Assembly (NCBI RefSeq): GCF_947507565.1
Contig: NC_089178.1
Coordinates: 62,001-126,000, forward strand
Direction: 5' to 3'
DNA length: 64,000 nt
Source of the DNA: Oscarella lobularis
Lineage: Eukaryota; Porifera; Homoscleromorpha; Homosclerophorida; Oscarellidae
Shown here: one piece after another, positions 1-15,776 of the stretch
Position numbering within the stretch: the stretch's first letter is position 1
How the letters are laid out: the number at the start of each line of letters is the position of its first letter
The notes under the pieces: model-generated
The model's input: the letters and a program-made list of their open reading frames with translations, nothing else
The model's database searches: none
Told to the model about the DNA's origin: nothing
Made by a program: the position numbers and the translations under genes

Positions 1-247
1 TGACACGGCTTTGAAGGCTGGAGAAAAGACGTCCGACTACTACAGGACGCATAACCTTCCTGAACGCTTCAATCAACCCGGTAAGAACGCCTTTTTCCGC
101 GGCTTTCGCAACGACCGACCGTTTTCTGTCATTCTCTGGTCTGATCGTCCTTTCGTGTGCTTCATCCAGTTGCAAAAAATATTGGTAATCCAGTTTTCAC
201 GTTTGAAGGGACGATCGCCACGGAAAACAGCCGCGAAGGTCGAATAG
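1..247 (+). CDS. 3' end of an unidentified gene (partial)
   Basis: The window opens inside an open frame that encodes a short polar stretch including TSDYYRTHNLPERFNQP. A plausible 5' splice site (ccc-g|gtaagaa) lies near position 80 and a 3' splice site (aatccag) near 199, so this is probably a penultimate exon plus the last exon; unspliced, the frame stops at 245-247. I do not recognise the family. The composition (Tyr, Asn, Pro, Arg) resembles small axonemal proteins, but this is only an impression. The 5' part lies outside the window. Confidence 0.3.
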   Translation, partial: DTALKAGEKTSDYYRTHNLPERFNQPGKNAFFRGFRNDRPFSVILWSDRPFVCFIQLQKILVIQFSRLKGRSPRKTAAKVE

Positions 248-955
248 GGGGCCGTCGTTTTTTTATTTGCCGCCGCAAATTAATTAATTAAAATAAACCT
301 CTAATTAAAGATTGTTTTCGTGGCTACGGCTCAAAAAATGAACACCCTATGTATCGGACGGCAACGTCGTCATACGGGTGAGTCCAAATCCAATAAATCA
401 AAGTACAGTACACGCTATTTATAGTTTTATAGGAGTCATGCTCCGAACGTTCACACGGTGCCGACCAGCTTTCACGGAAGGTCTCAGAAATTTTCAGAAG
501 TCAGTTCCTAAAAATGGCGCATTATATTAATTAATGACACTATCCTTAGCACCTTGGCAAATCTGGGATGTATAGAAATCACTCTCTAAATACTTCCTCA
601 GACAAGAGTAAAGTGTAGAGTTCTTGTCGTGTTACTAGGATACTTGTGGAGAGTGCCTAATTTTCCATCTGTTGCCGCCTGCTCTTCTTTAGCTTCATAA
701 TCAAATAAGAACGCCCCTTTCGATTGCCCATCGCTCCGTCAAGTCAAAACCATTTCTCTCTAATGCGCCACTCCTTGACGACCTATTGCTTTCTTTGGCG
801 CTTTTCTACGCATCGTGACGGCACGACACGCCTTCGATTCGCGCGATTGGTCAGAGCCCGTCTGACGTCATCGACCGCAAGGTCACCATCAAAAACGTCT
901 GTTAGCCGAACTCTACCGCCCCTTTTCCTCTGCCTCTCTCTTCTGCACGCTGGCA
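248..955. other. Intergenic stretch, no gene seen
   Basis: AT-rich DNA with taattaattaa tracts near 280-310 and 525-535. No open frame with protein-like composition on either strand. The last ~200 bases are GC-richer and are probably the promoter and 5' leader of the PIM-type kinase gene that follows. Confidence 0.5.
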
Positions 956-2551
956 ATGAAGTCGATCGTGCACAAAATGGCCGCCTGTCGGCTCGAAACG
1001 AAAGGTAAAGACGACGGGACACGCGACAAGACCGCATCCGTGTGTGTCGAGAGAAAAACATTGGAGCGGGGGGCCCCAATTTCCATTCTCGTGCGTGCAG
1101 CGTCCGACTTCGACGATCTATACGAAATCGGCGAACAGATCGGCAGCGGCGGATTCGGCCGCGTCTACGACGGAATCCGCAAAGCCGATCGCGAACGGGT
1201 CGGTCCAAAACGCGAAAGCGCAAAGTCGCACGAAAAGCGAACGCGCGATCGATTCTTTCTCGCAGGTCGCCGTCAAAGTCGTCTCGAAGAAACGCGTACT
1301 GCACTGGTGCAAGGTGAGCTATTGAATCGATCAATCATCGAGGCGAAAGCCTTGGTAATAATGAATCGCTCGCCGACTGACCGCTGTCGCCACCACAAGC
1401 ATTTATCGTTCGCCTGCGGTTCGAGCGCGCGACGTCGCGCTACGCGGACAATACGACCTTTTTTCTCAACGCGCATTCCTTAGGCGTCCGGAGGGAAAAC
1501 GATTCCGCGCGAAGTGGCGCTTTTGCGTCAGATCGAGCACGTAAACGTCATCCGTCTGTACGACTACTACGAAAAGGCGGACAGCGTCTACATGATACTC
1601 GAACAGCCGCGTCCCATGATGGATCTGTTCGATTTTATCACGGCGGCGTGTCCGCTTTGCGAGCGCACCGCCAAATTCCTCTTCAAGCAAATCGTCGAAT
1701 CGATTGCCTTCTGTCACGCGGCCGGCGTCGTTCATCGCGACATCAAGGACGAAAATATTTTGCTCGAGCTCGCGACGGGACGCACGAAACTCATCGATTT
1801 CGGATCGGGAGCATTTCTCAAAGAAGGACCTTACACTGATTACGAAGGTCCGTACCTTCTGGCCACGTGTCTAGACAAGCGCCACTTCCGCGTCGCTCGC
1901 GAACCACTTCCGGTTTTCTTCTTTTGTTCTCTTAGGTACGAGGGTCTATAGTCCTCCAGAGTGGATCAAGCATCATAAGTATCTGGCCGAGCCGGCTGCT
2001 ATATGGTCTCTCGGCATACTTCTCTACGATATGGTGATGGGCGACGTGCCGTTTGAAAAAGACGACGAAATTCTTCACGCCGATTTGAAATTTAGTCGAT
2101 CGTGCACTCGGGGTAAAAAACATCCCTCTCTCTTTTTCCCAACGAGATTCTTCTTCTTGTAGCCGTCGTTCATCTCATTCGATGCATGTTGACGCGTCCG
2201 CCAAGCGGTCGGCCAACATTCAGTCAAGTTTTGGATCACGTATGGCTGCTCACTGCCGTGCGTAGAATCGATCTCACGTTGCCCAAGTTGCACAAGGCAA
2301 TCGTTCATCCGCCCGGCAAAGCATCGCCCAATCTCGCCGGCGATATTCCCAAGAAGCTATCGACGTCGTCATCAACTCGGCTCGCTGACGTCAGATCGGT
2401 TTCTTCCGGGTATGGGAGTGTGGGGCGGCGAACAAAGGTCCAGCCTCTGCATCGGTCTCCCTTACTTGAGGCTAAGCGACAGAGTCTCCAATTTACACCC
2501 TCGTCTGTCAAATTTGATGGTTCGCGTAGCCAGCCTGAGATTGTGATATAA
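956..2551 (+). CDS. PIM-family serine/threonine kinase
   Basis: Spliced protein kinase of PIM type, a constitutively active cytoplasmic/nuclear kinase family that promotes growth and survival. Exons read by phase: 956-1004, 1101-1198, 1266-1313, 1484-1847, 1936-2112, 2163-2551. The glycine loop is GSGGFGRVY, the catalytic Lys sits in VAVKVV, the catalytic loop is HRDIKDEN, the DFG motif is LIDFGSGA, and the activation segment ends [10 protein letters not shown], the PIM signature. The hinge reads [14 protein letters not shown]; proline at this place is the PIM hallmark that removes one ATP hinge hydrogen bond. A C-terminal Ser/Thr-rich tail of about 90 residues follows the kinase domain. The start at 956 is the first Met of a short exon; a second Met lies seven codons on. 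Confidence 0.9.
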
Positions 2552-2707
2552 ATTAGAGAGGCTCTTTTCTTTTCTTTTTGATTTTCTACTTCTGCACTAT
2601 GTGCCAGGCTTTATTTTTTGGGTTGCGAGTCAGAATTAATGCTTCTAGAACATTTCGCCTACTAGTAGTTGCCTCTGTTTTGTGATTGAGTACACTGTTA
2701 TAAAAAT

Positions 2708-3421
2708 TTAGAGTAGCACGCTCGGTAGACAAATGATTTTTTGACTAAACTGTACTATGTCCTGGTGGGGACAAGATTTTCTCAATCTGTTTTTCCAGCG
2801 TTCTATTGGCTCTAGCGCCGCCTCTTCGAGACATTGCGGCACGGAAAAAGACGCAATTGGTACGTCGCCGTTGTTCTTTGTGGTCACGGAAGCCGTGTGA
2901 ACTCGAAGAGGAATCATACCAAGGCAATTTGACCCTGGGCCTTCATCGTTGTACCAATATAGCACCGGGTATCCTAATAGCCACCCGAAGGCCGTGGAGA
3001 GTTGAAAAGGAGATTTTTTGAACTCGTCGGCGCGTTTGTTTGCGTGGAATGCGCGCAATTGGAGTCGAATAATCCGATCGGTATCCGGGTCTGGGATTCG
3101 GGGGCGTGACAGTTGACTTGAAGCGTCCACGAAGAGAAGGCGAGAAAAATCGTCTCGTACGTCTTCGGCGAGCCGTTTCTCGCAAGGCGAGCGACTTATT
3201 ATAAATATGTCGTCCTCAATAGTGAGAAAGTCGAGCTCGGCGCCGGAAGGGCATTTGAGTGAGCGCAGGCGAGCCGACTCGCCACAGTCGTACAAATATG
3301 CGTCTTTGATGCCAATATCGAGACAGATTATGCTTGCGGCAATCGTTTTCCATCTTTCTCGTACGCTTCGACTCCTGAAACGGCTCCAAATTGCTTCTTT
3401 CCATCCATCTAAAGACACCAT
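2708..3421 (-). CDS. C1orf74/UPF0739-like protein (DUF4504)
   Basis: Single-exon frame of about 237 residues starting at the Met of MVSLDGWKEA. Features matching my memory of the C1orf74 (UPF0739) family: an early LYDCG segment, a central TIEDDIFII strand, a GYPVLYWY segment, then LRVHTASV and a C-terminal SFSVP followed by a helix with RWKNRL. Function of the family is unknown. The open frame extends upstream to 3850 but that part is antisense to the neighbouring gene, so I start at 3421. It is head-to-head with the SPMIP1-like gene, 96 bases apart. Confidence 0.6.
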   Translation of the reverse strand: MVSLDGWKEAIWSRFRSRSVRERWKTIAASIICLDIGIKDAYLYDCGESARLRSLKCPSGAELDFLTIEDDIFIISRSPCEKRLAEDVRDDFSRLLFVDASSQLSRPRIPDPDTDRIIRLQLRAFHANKRADEFKKSPFQLSTAFGWLLGYPVLYWYNDEGPGSNCLGMIPLRVHTASVTTKNNGDVPIASFSVPQCLEEAALEPIERWKNRLRKSCPHQDIVQFSQKIICLPSVLL

Positions 3422-3517
3422 AGTACGGGATCCGAAAGCGGAAGTGAATGTTGTTCCTCCCTTTGTATACGGGTCGCGTCTCTCGTGGCGACGCCTTGTT
3501 GCAGTCCCCAGCGAAAT
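3422..3517. promoter_or_regulatory. Bidirectional promoter between C1orf74-like and SPMIP1-like genes
   Basis: Only 96 bases separate the two divergent start codons, so core promoter and both 5' leaders must lie here or overlap the coding regions. No TATA box is evident. Assignment is inferred from gene arrangement. Confidence 0.45.
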
Positions 3518-4021
3518 ATGAGCTTCGACACGCGAAGTCAGAATTTCTGGAAGGAGTCCGTTGATAAGGAGGCTCAAGTTCGACTGCAATGGCATCTCAA
3601 ATACAGCAAAGAATTCGCCCGAGGAACGGCGGCCAAAAAAGTCCGTCAGAGTAAACCTCTCCTGGTGCTGAAACCGATCGTGCTTGAAAAACAAGAGCCA
3701 AGAAACGAGACGCCGAAAGACGAATCGAAAAAAGAAAAGAAGTCCACCGAAGCGTTGCTTGAAACAATGCGTCCCGTTTCGGGTCGAACGAAAAAACTCC
3801 TCTACACGGGCTTGAGTGCTGAGGGGGAGGGGCGAGAATCGTACTTGCACGTGAGGAAGGAGAAGAAGCCCGAACAGAAGTACGAGTACCCAATGACAAG
3901 CGCTTGGGAGTACGGATGGAAAATTATGGACTTGATGGGCTCCGAAACGGAGAAAGCGGCGCGATTCGGACGCACAAAAATCATTCGCGACTCCTTCTAC
4001 AGAACGAATGGAATCTTCTAA
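3518..4021 (+). CDS. SPMIP1/ATP6V1FNB-like sperm microtubule inner protein
   Basis: Single-exon frame of 167 residues starting at MSFDTRSQNFWKES. Family-like features are the N-terminal FWKE..DKEAQVRLQWHLKY block and the C-terminal MRPVSGRTKKLLYTG, EGEGR, EDKY-like QKYEYP and SAWEYGW blocks, which match my recollection of ATP6V1FNB (SPMIP1), a protein inside doublet microtubules of motile cilia and sperm tails. An upstream in-frame Met (3485) would add 11 unconserved residues. The middle is Lys/Glu rich. The stop overlaps the region just upstream of ceramide kinase, about 106 bases before its chosen start. Confidence 0.6.
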   Translation: MSFDTRSQNFWKESVDKEAQVRLQWHLKYSKEFARGTAAKKVRQSKPLLVLKPIVLEKQEPRNETPKDESKKEKKSTEALLETMRPVSGRTKKLLYTGLSAEGEGRESYLHVRKEKKPEQKYEYPMTSAWEYGWKIMDLMGSETEKAARFGRTKIIRDSFYRTNGIF

Positions 4022-4127
4022 ACAGACCGACCTGAATCTACTCTATTGTGTATATGCGTTTCGTTTTGGTAGCCAATACTGTAGTGTAATGTTCGTGGGG
4101 TTGTTTCTAATCCGGGCTCTTGATGTT

Positions 4128-6229
4128 ATGTGTACGGAGGATCCTGTCCGTGTTCTAGAGCTCGATAACGAGCCGCCACCAGCGTCGATCGCTCCAATCA
4201 TTCGGTCTACTTTGTTAGTTGCGAAAAAGCCGTTCATCGTCCTACTAACGTCGCGCGAATTGACGTGGTTTGCTGAAAACGAAAAACGGCGAAATGGTAA
4301 GACAAAAATAAAGCGGATTTCGTCGAATAACGCACGTTTCTCACCAGTTCAGTTAAGCCTCCAGGATGTAATTGCCGTTCGGACGACGGCAGACGGCAAT
4401 TGGAGGCAATCGCGAGCCGATTCGAGCGAATTTAGCGTCTTTTCCTTTCGCCGGAAGTCGCGCGGTAAATGGACACTGAAGCAGTTCACGTTCGAGTGCC
4501 AATCGAATCACTTGTGCGCCGAATGGATTCAAAATCTCAAACGCGTTTTGGCAGGTCGTCGAGAAGTTTAATTATTGTTTGCTATCTTATATCTAATTAG
4601 GGATGAGACAGCGTCCGCGAATTTTGAAAGTTTTTATTAATCCTTTTGGCGGGAAGAAACGCGCCGTTCAAATTTACGAAAAAGACGTTCGACCTTTGTG
4701 GGAATTGGCTGGAATTCTATTGGACGAAACCGGTTTGAATGCTTTCATTGTTAGCAATAATTCAATACCGTAACCTTAGTGACACAATCAGGCGATCATG
4801 CTCCAGACATAATTAGAGAGATGGATCTAAGAAAATATGACGGGTGAAAGAGATCAATCAATATACGCAGCCTTTAGAACGAATGTACTTTATTATCTAG
4901 GCTTATATGCGTTGGTGGAGATGGATTGTTTAGTCAGGTAATGAATAGTTTGCTGACTCGCACTCAGCTCGAAGCGGGAGTCGATCAGTCAAGACCGAGA
5001 TTTATTCCAGCTCGTCCGAGAATAAAATTAGGAATAATACCAGCTGGTATCATAATGAATAATTACAGTACTGCAGATGTGCGAGGCTAACGTTTTCTCT
5101 CTAGGATCGACCAACGCTATTTGCTACAGTACGACTGGCACTGTTGATCCAGGCACGTGTGCATTGAGAATTGCCATTGGAGATTCGCGCGGCGTCGACG
5201 TTTTCAGCGCTGAACATCGCGACAAAGTTCTGTGCTTCGGGATGAGCGCGTCCTATGGTTTCCTTGGCGACGTGCTGGTGGAAAGTGAAAAGCATCGATG
5301 GATGGGACCACGGAGATACGACTATGCGGGAATGCGGAGATTCTTTCGACTCAAGTAGTAGAGACGTGGTAAAACAGCAAAGAATAATACTAACTGTATA
5401 TTTGTAAAGGTCGTATGGATGCGAAGTGATGTACGTTAAGAGTTCCGATACTGTTGGTAGTCCCAAAGATGCTGTCAAATGTAGAACTGGGTATAATGTA
5501 ACCATTGTTTGGAGGGGTACACTTCCAAAGCGTGTTTTTCCCCCCCAGTTGCACTGTATGTGACGAAGAGATCGACGGACCATCTCCAGCAGAGGCACCA
5601 CCTAAGGGAGCCATGGCACGAGCCGGCGATAACGAAGTCATGACAGGTAAACAGTACCGATATTTTAAGATACTAATAATTTATATGTATGTAGAACCGA
5701 GTGATTGGCAGTCGCTTTCGGGCGAATTTTGCGGGGTCATTGGCGTGACAATTTCCGCTTCTTGCAGTCGCTCTCCTCACGGGGTCTCACCTTCTGCTCA
5801 CCTTGGCGACGGATGCATCGACATAAGTTTGGTGAAAAAGTGCTCTCGATTTGATTTTTTGAAATTGCTGTTTAAAATTTCCCGAACTGGAAATCACGCA
5901 AGTGAATCGAATCGGGCGAGGCATTTTTACGGAAAAATTTTTATTTAGTTGAATTTACCGTTCGTCGAAACGCATCGCGTCCAAGAATTCAAACTGCGTC
6001 CACTTGACAAAAACGAAACCGATGCCGCCGAAGGAAAGAACCTAGTCCAGCGAAGAACTACGAATAGTAGCACGTGGAACGTAGACGGCGAAATAATGGA
6101 AGAGGCCGAAGTCCAAATTAGGTAAGGACGCGCATCCGTTGTTATCTCTAGATTGACGTGAGTCATTCGATTGTTTAGGGTTCACAGACAGCTGATAACT
6201 CTCTTTAGCCGCGGAATCGAAGAAAAATA
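4128..6229 (+). CDS. CERK: Ceramide kinase
   Basis: Phosphorylates ceramide to ceramide-1-phosphate at Golgi/plasma membranes. The first exon (4128-4554) holds a PH-like region (PFIVLLTSREL ... AEWIQNLKRVLA). The second (from 4601) gives the lipid-kinase start VFINPFGGKK; the nucleotide loop CVGGDGLFSQVMN follows near 4910; then GIIPAGSTNAICYSTTGT, RRYDYAGMR, VGSPKDAVKC, CTVCDEE, RSPHGVSPSAHLGDG and a C-terminal WNVDGEIM ... FSRGIEEK. These blocks follow the order of animal CERK, including the Cys-rich loop (KCRTG / CTVC) thought to be needed for activity. Introns are short and phases agree across at least four junctions. A Met at 4008 in the same frame is possible but overlaps the preceding gene. 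Confidence 0.9.
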
Positions 6230-6401
6230 GTTTTTGTAAAAAATTAGTTAGTCTAATTTTAGAACAAAGTGCGATGAATAGGCGGAGGCGTTCGTGCCTG
6301 TACTTGTTATCAACTCCACCTCTTTCAGCTTGGCGTAATCAGTTCATGGTGTCGTTCGACTTGCGTTGAGCAGCGAGCGGGCCTCGGCGCGCGAGCGAAA
6401 C

Positions 6402-11695
<5,294 letters not shown>

Positions 11696-11783
11696 TAATA
11701 GTTATATACAGTATTTATACTGAATCTAATTTTTTCGGAATGCCACCGGTACGTAGAACTATTTTTATTGATATCAATTCGAT

Positions 11784-13064
11784 ATGGGCGAAGGGAAGAA
11801 CGTTTGTGCGCGCTCTCTACGAATCGCGGCCGTAGTCGCGTTGTATTGGTAAGGCGTAGATACAGAAGCGTCACACGACTATTGTCTTTTATTAGGGTTG
11901 TGTCGATCTCTATGGTGTTTTGCAACAAATATCTTCTTAGCAGCCAAGATATTAAAGTATAGTAATTGCTAGGGGGGGGGGGGGGGAGGGGAGGAGGAGG
12001 GTATGCTGCCTTTTTTGTTACGATCCGGGAGTGTTCCCCCCCGAACGTCCGTTCTTTTTACGGTCGTTTTTTCGGCGGTAGCTCGACGCTCCTCTATTCG
12101 TGACCTGGTTCCAATGCGTTTTCGGCGTCGCAACGGGAGCGACGCTGACGCTCGTATCCAGGCAACATTCGTCACTCTCCAGCATACCTCAATTCACAGG
12201 CGATTTCGCGACGGCACTAACGGTATTATTAGCAATACGCGCGTGGACACCGAGTCGTGGTTTTAGATGTCAATTTCTTTAGGTCATGCCTCTGTCTTTG
12301 ATTTTTATCGGCATGATCACTTTCAATAATCTAGCTCTAAAATATCTTGGAGTTGCTTTTTACACGGTTGGGCGATCTCTTACGACCATATTTAATGTGG
12401 TAAGAAAATTGACGGCGTCTCATTAATTAATTATAATTAATAATTTCTATTCCCGTCCTAGCTTCTGACCTACTTCCTCTTGCACCAGACCACTTCTCTC
12501 TTGGCTATATCCTCTTGTGGTGTTATCATATCAGGCTTCCTTCTTGGTGTCAATCAAGAGAGACAATCGAGTGGCGCCGTGTCGTCCTTTGGAATAGCGT
12601 GCGGTGTTCTGGCAAGTCTCTTTGTGGCTCTCAATGCCGTTTTCAGCAAACGTATTCTGCCGGAAGTCGACAACAATCCGTACCTATTAAACATATATAA
12701 TAATCTGAATGGAGTATTTCTGTTCATTCCGCTCATGTGGCTTACTGGAGAAATTGAAACCGTCATGGAATATCATTTGCTGAAATCGCCATATTTTTGG
12801 ATGATGATGTGTCTGAGTGGACTCTTTGGTATTGCTATTGGCTACGTGACCGGTCTCCAAATTCAAGTCACGAGTCCCCTGACTCACAACGTGAGTGGCA
12901 CAGCGAAAGCGTGCGCTCAAACAGTTCTGGCAGTTTTTATCAATAATAGTCTAAAGACTAATCTGTGGTGGCTTAGCAATGGTCTTGTTCTGGCTGGATC
13001 GGCAGCTTATGCACTCGTGAGACACTCAGAAATGAAATCTAAAGAGAAAAATATATCTAAGTAA
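11784..13064 (+). CDS. SLC35C1: GDP-fucose transporter (SLC35C1)
   Basis: Golgi nucleotide-sugar transporter that exchanges GDP-fucose for GMP and feeds fucosylation. The first exon ends [11 protein letters not shown] and splices to [15 protein letters not shown], the expected first helix. Then [57 protein letters not shown] and the C-terminal ISNxTKA-like block [17 protein letters not shown]. About ten hydrophobic helices. The tail is short and Lys-rich (KSKEKNISK). Introns lie near 11850-11895, 11957-12090 and later; the second begins 15 bases before a G15 run. A second copy of its last exon's 3' end lies 4.1 kb downstream (17126-17232). Confidence 0.93.
11972..12001 (+). repeat. G15 run and G-rich purine tract in SLC35C1 intron
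   Basis: Fifteen consecutive G residues (11972-11986) followed by gagggg-aggagg. On the sense strand of the gene it starts 15 bases after the 5' splice site at about 11957. It could form a G-quadruplex or act as intronic splicing enhancer; it could also be a length-variable homopolymer. Confidence 0.8.
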
Positions 13065-13133
13065 TTAGAAAAGCATGGTAGAATGGTAGAATACAATATC
13101 AAATAAAAATGATCACATCAAATACCTCGTGAT
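13003..13133 (+). repeat. Direct repeat copy 1: SLC35C1 3' end
   Basis: From the codons for [10 protein letters not shown] through the stop and into the 3' UTR (cctcgtgatc). This block recurs with point and small indel differences at 17126-17232 in the same orientation. This copy is the functional C-terminus. Confidence 0.85.
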
Positions 13134-13242
13134 CACATTGAGATCATCCTAAATCGTCCTAAGTCTATGATAATATGACAGAGAGTTCGTGGGAGATTTG
13201 TGCTTCGTATTTCGAGCAATGCTGACGCCCTTTCGCCGTCTT

Positions 13243-13419
13243 TCAACGCTGGAAAATGCGAAAATCGATCGATCGGAAGGCCTGAAGCAGATGAAACCTC
13301 CTAACGGATTTTTCACGACGCCGATCAAGATATTGATAGCAAACTAACGCTTCGCTGTATTTTTCGCCTGAATCGAGCTCGGCAGCTCGTCGCAACAGAC
13401 TACTGACGACAGACTCCAT
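13243..13419 (-). pseudogene. MITD1-like N-terminal fragment
   Basis: The frame starting at 13419 encodes SSLLRRAAELDSGEKYSEALVCYQ, the first helix of an MIT domain as in MITD1 (ESCRT-III binding, cytokinesis). Family members continue with EGIDLLLQVLKG. Here the frame becomes unrelated, while the shifted frame reads INILIGVVKNP, suggesting a small deletion and frameshift. No downstream exons of the family are recognisable towards 13134. I infer a broken fragment; an unusual intact short gene is possible. Confidence 0.4.
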
Positions 13420-13510
13420 CGATCGTTCGTTTCCGCGATAGCGTGCGCTGTGTGAAGTGTACGCCGCGCGAATTCGTGGAGAAAAAACGCCGACAATTGC
13501 TCGGTTCAAT

Positions 13511-13869
13511 TCACTTTATTTTTTTATATACTGCGCACAGCAAAATGCTTACAAAGAAGGCTTCAATTCTCATTCGGACGACGAACATTCGTTGAGTTAT
13601 TTCTTTCGATCGCTCCAACCTAAAAAAAAAGAAGTTAGTTATCTGTCAAATAATCGTTGTACGTACCTTTTGATTTGCGTCCGTATTAGCGTTATCCAGG
13701 CTACACCGCGTGGAGGTTCGGACGCTTCGTAGCCCAGGTGAGTCTTCGCAAAGCGATGACCCCCTTCCAAAAACTTTCGGGCGAGTTGCGGGTCCTCGGC
13801 CAATCCATTCAGTACCCACCTGGATGAGGATCGGCCCCTAATACCGAAACCCCGGTGCGCTGGTACCAA
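13511..13869 (-). CDS. Hypothetical protein, two putative exons
   Basis: Exon 13667-13869 encodes MVPAHRGFGIRGRSSSR ... LARKFLEGGHRFAKTHLGYE ... RGVAWITLIRTQIK and ends in a good 5' splice site (aaaag|gtacgt). A polypyrimidine tract and AG precede a second exon (13511-13619) reading LERSKEITQRM. The start lies 61 bases from a transposon end, so upstream exons may have been cut off or displaced. I do not recognise it. Confidence 0.25.
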
Positions 13870-13960
13870 AGCCTTCGGTATGTCTTCCTGAGAAGAACCG
13901 GGCCTTGTGGAATGGAGAGAGGCTGACCGCTATGGCGCTACAACAGTGTCAAAAATCAAT

Positions 13961-14053
13961 GGACTAATGATTAGTGATTAGTGATTAGTGATTAGTGATT
14001 AGTGATTAGTGATTAGTGATTAGTGATTAGTGATTAGTGATTAGTGATTAGTA
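13961..14053 (+). repeat. Left subterminal array, perfect TGATTAG heptamers
   Basis: About thirteen uninterrupted copies of a 7-bp unit directly after the left terminal inverted repeat. Perfect homogeneity suggests recent slippage or maintenance. A second, mixed array follows at 14139. Confidence 0.9.
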
Positions 14054-14138
14054 ACTAATGAAATGATAACAACAAGTTACTAGGGCACAATTAGCTAGCT
14101 ATATAGAATAATTTTGTGCAAAATAAAAAGTAGAACAA

Positions 14139-14418
14139 TGATTAGTGAACAGTGATCAGTGAACAGTGATTAATGATCAGTGAACAGTGATTAGTGATTA
14201 GTGATTAATGATCAGTGATTAGTGATTAGTGATTAGTGATTAGTGAACAGTGAACAATGATTAGTGAACAGTGATTAGTGATTAGTGATTAGTGAACAGT
14301 GAACAATGATTAGTGAACAGTGATCAGTGAACAGTGATTAATGATTAGTGAACAGTGATTAGTGATTAGTGATTAGTGATTAGTGAACAGTGAACAATGA
14401 TTAGTGAACAGTGAACAG
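14139..14418 (+). repeat. Left mixed heptamer array (TGATTAG/TGAACAG/TGATCAG)
   Basis: About forty 7-bp units drawn from a few variants, in order-of-higher-repeat blocks such as attagtgaacagtgaacaat recurring. Likely transposase-binding or simple-repeat expansion. Confidence 0.85.
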
Positions 14419-14442
14419 ATGACAAGATGGGCGACGACGATA

Positions 14443-15354
14443 CGAAGGAGGTCCTATTCCGTTCCAGGGCCAAACAGCTTGTGGCATATTGATGGAAATC
14501 ATAAATTGATTCGGTATGAAATGTTAATTTAAAGAAAAATTTTCTTAAGTTTATTAATTCATTTACAGATGGAGAATGGTGCTACACGGAGGAATTGACG
14601 GATTCAGCTGGGTAGTAACATATCTGAAATGCTCAACGAACAACAAAGCAGAGACTGTATTCAATGTCTTTGAAAAGGCCGTAAGCGAGTACGGATTACC
14701 GCCCCGCGTTCGCAGCGATAAAGGCGGCGAAAATACTTTGGTTTTCCCATCCCTCACGTGGACCAGGAAGGGGTAGTATCATAACGGGGCGCTCGGTCCA
14801 CAATCAACGGATAGAAAGACTGTGGAGAGACATCTTTTATCAGGTACAGTATATAAACACTAAACAGCTGAAATAAAATCTATTTCTGAATACGTAGGTA
14901 ACTTCTATGTATTACCAGATTTTTCACCACCTTGAAGACATTGAAGTTCTCGACGTGAACAACGAACGCCACATCGTCTGCTTACACTTTGTTTTGTGCC
15001 TCATATTACCCGCGACTTGGAAGAGTTTAGAAGAATGTGGAACTGTCATCCACTGTCGTCGGAAAAAAATATGACACCAAACCAGTTATGGATAACTGGA
15101 ATGCAGCGATTTTGTGAGGGATATTAGGAGAGGAAATGTCGGTAGCTGACCTGGAAGAATTCGGCGTCGAACCCCACATAGAAGTTCCTGACTGCCAGTG
15201 GGAAGAAACGGAGGTAGTCGTTCCTCAAATTGTCGATATTAACGACGAAGAAGCACTAAAAAGAATGGAAGAGGCTATAGACCCGGCATCGGATGACGGC
15301 AACTACGGAGTCAGCGTGTACTTGCGGGCATTGGAAGTGGCAGGAACTCACTGA
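14443..15354 (+). pseudogene. Integrase-core (DDE) transposase remnant
   Basis: Reads RRSYSVPGPNSLWHIDGNHK, splice site cg|gtatga at about 14513, intron, then [29 protein letters not shown], a frameshift near 14745, [20 protein letters not shown], intron (about 14845-14899), VTSMYYQIFHHLEDIEVLDV, a second frameshift near 15010, DLEEFRRMWNCHPLSSEKNM, TPNQLWITG, a stop, then a conserved acidic tail from 15136 (SVADLEEFGVEPHIEVPD). Candidate catalytic D-D-E residues (HIDG, SDKG, RIER) all survive but in different frames. The usual N-terminal part is absent, so this copy is 5'-deleted and inactive. Confidence 0.8.
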
Positions 15355-15383
15355 TTTGACGTACATCTTTGACATTATTTGGT

Positions 15384-15776
15384 ATTCACTAATCACCGTT
15401 CACTAATCATTGTTCATTAATCATTGTTCACTAATCATTGTTCACTAATCACTGTTCACTAATCACTAATCATTGTTCACTAATCATTGTTCACTAATCA
15501 CTAATCATTGCTCACTAATCATTGTTCACTGTTCACTGTTCACTGTTCACTAATCATTGTTCACTGTTCACTAATCACTGTTCACTAATCACTAATCACT
15601 AATCACTAATCACTAATCACTAATCGCTAATCACTGTTCACTAATCACTAATCACTAATCACTAATCACTAATCACTAATCACTAATCACTAATCACTAA
15701 TCACTAATCACTAATCACTAATCACTAATCACTAATCACTAATCACTAATCACTAATCACTAATCACTAATCATTA
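15384..15776 (-). repeat. Right subterminal heptamer array (inverted)
   Basis: CTAATCA and CTGTTCA/TTGTTCA units, the reverse complement of the left arrays, ending in a long perfect CTAATCA run immediately inside the right TIR. Mirrors the left side: perfect units outermost, mixed units inside. Confidence 0.9.

Noticed and set aside
3422-3850. N-terminal extension of the minus-strand C1orf74-like frame
   Set aside because: It is antisense to the SPMIP1-like gene and has no family similarity; the conserved part begins near 3421.
13961-15776. Regular repeats as a CRISPR-like or satellite array
   Set aside because: Units are 7 bp with no spacers, lie inside a TIR-bounded element in mirror orientation, and the genome is eukaryotic.
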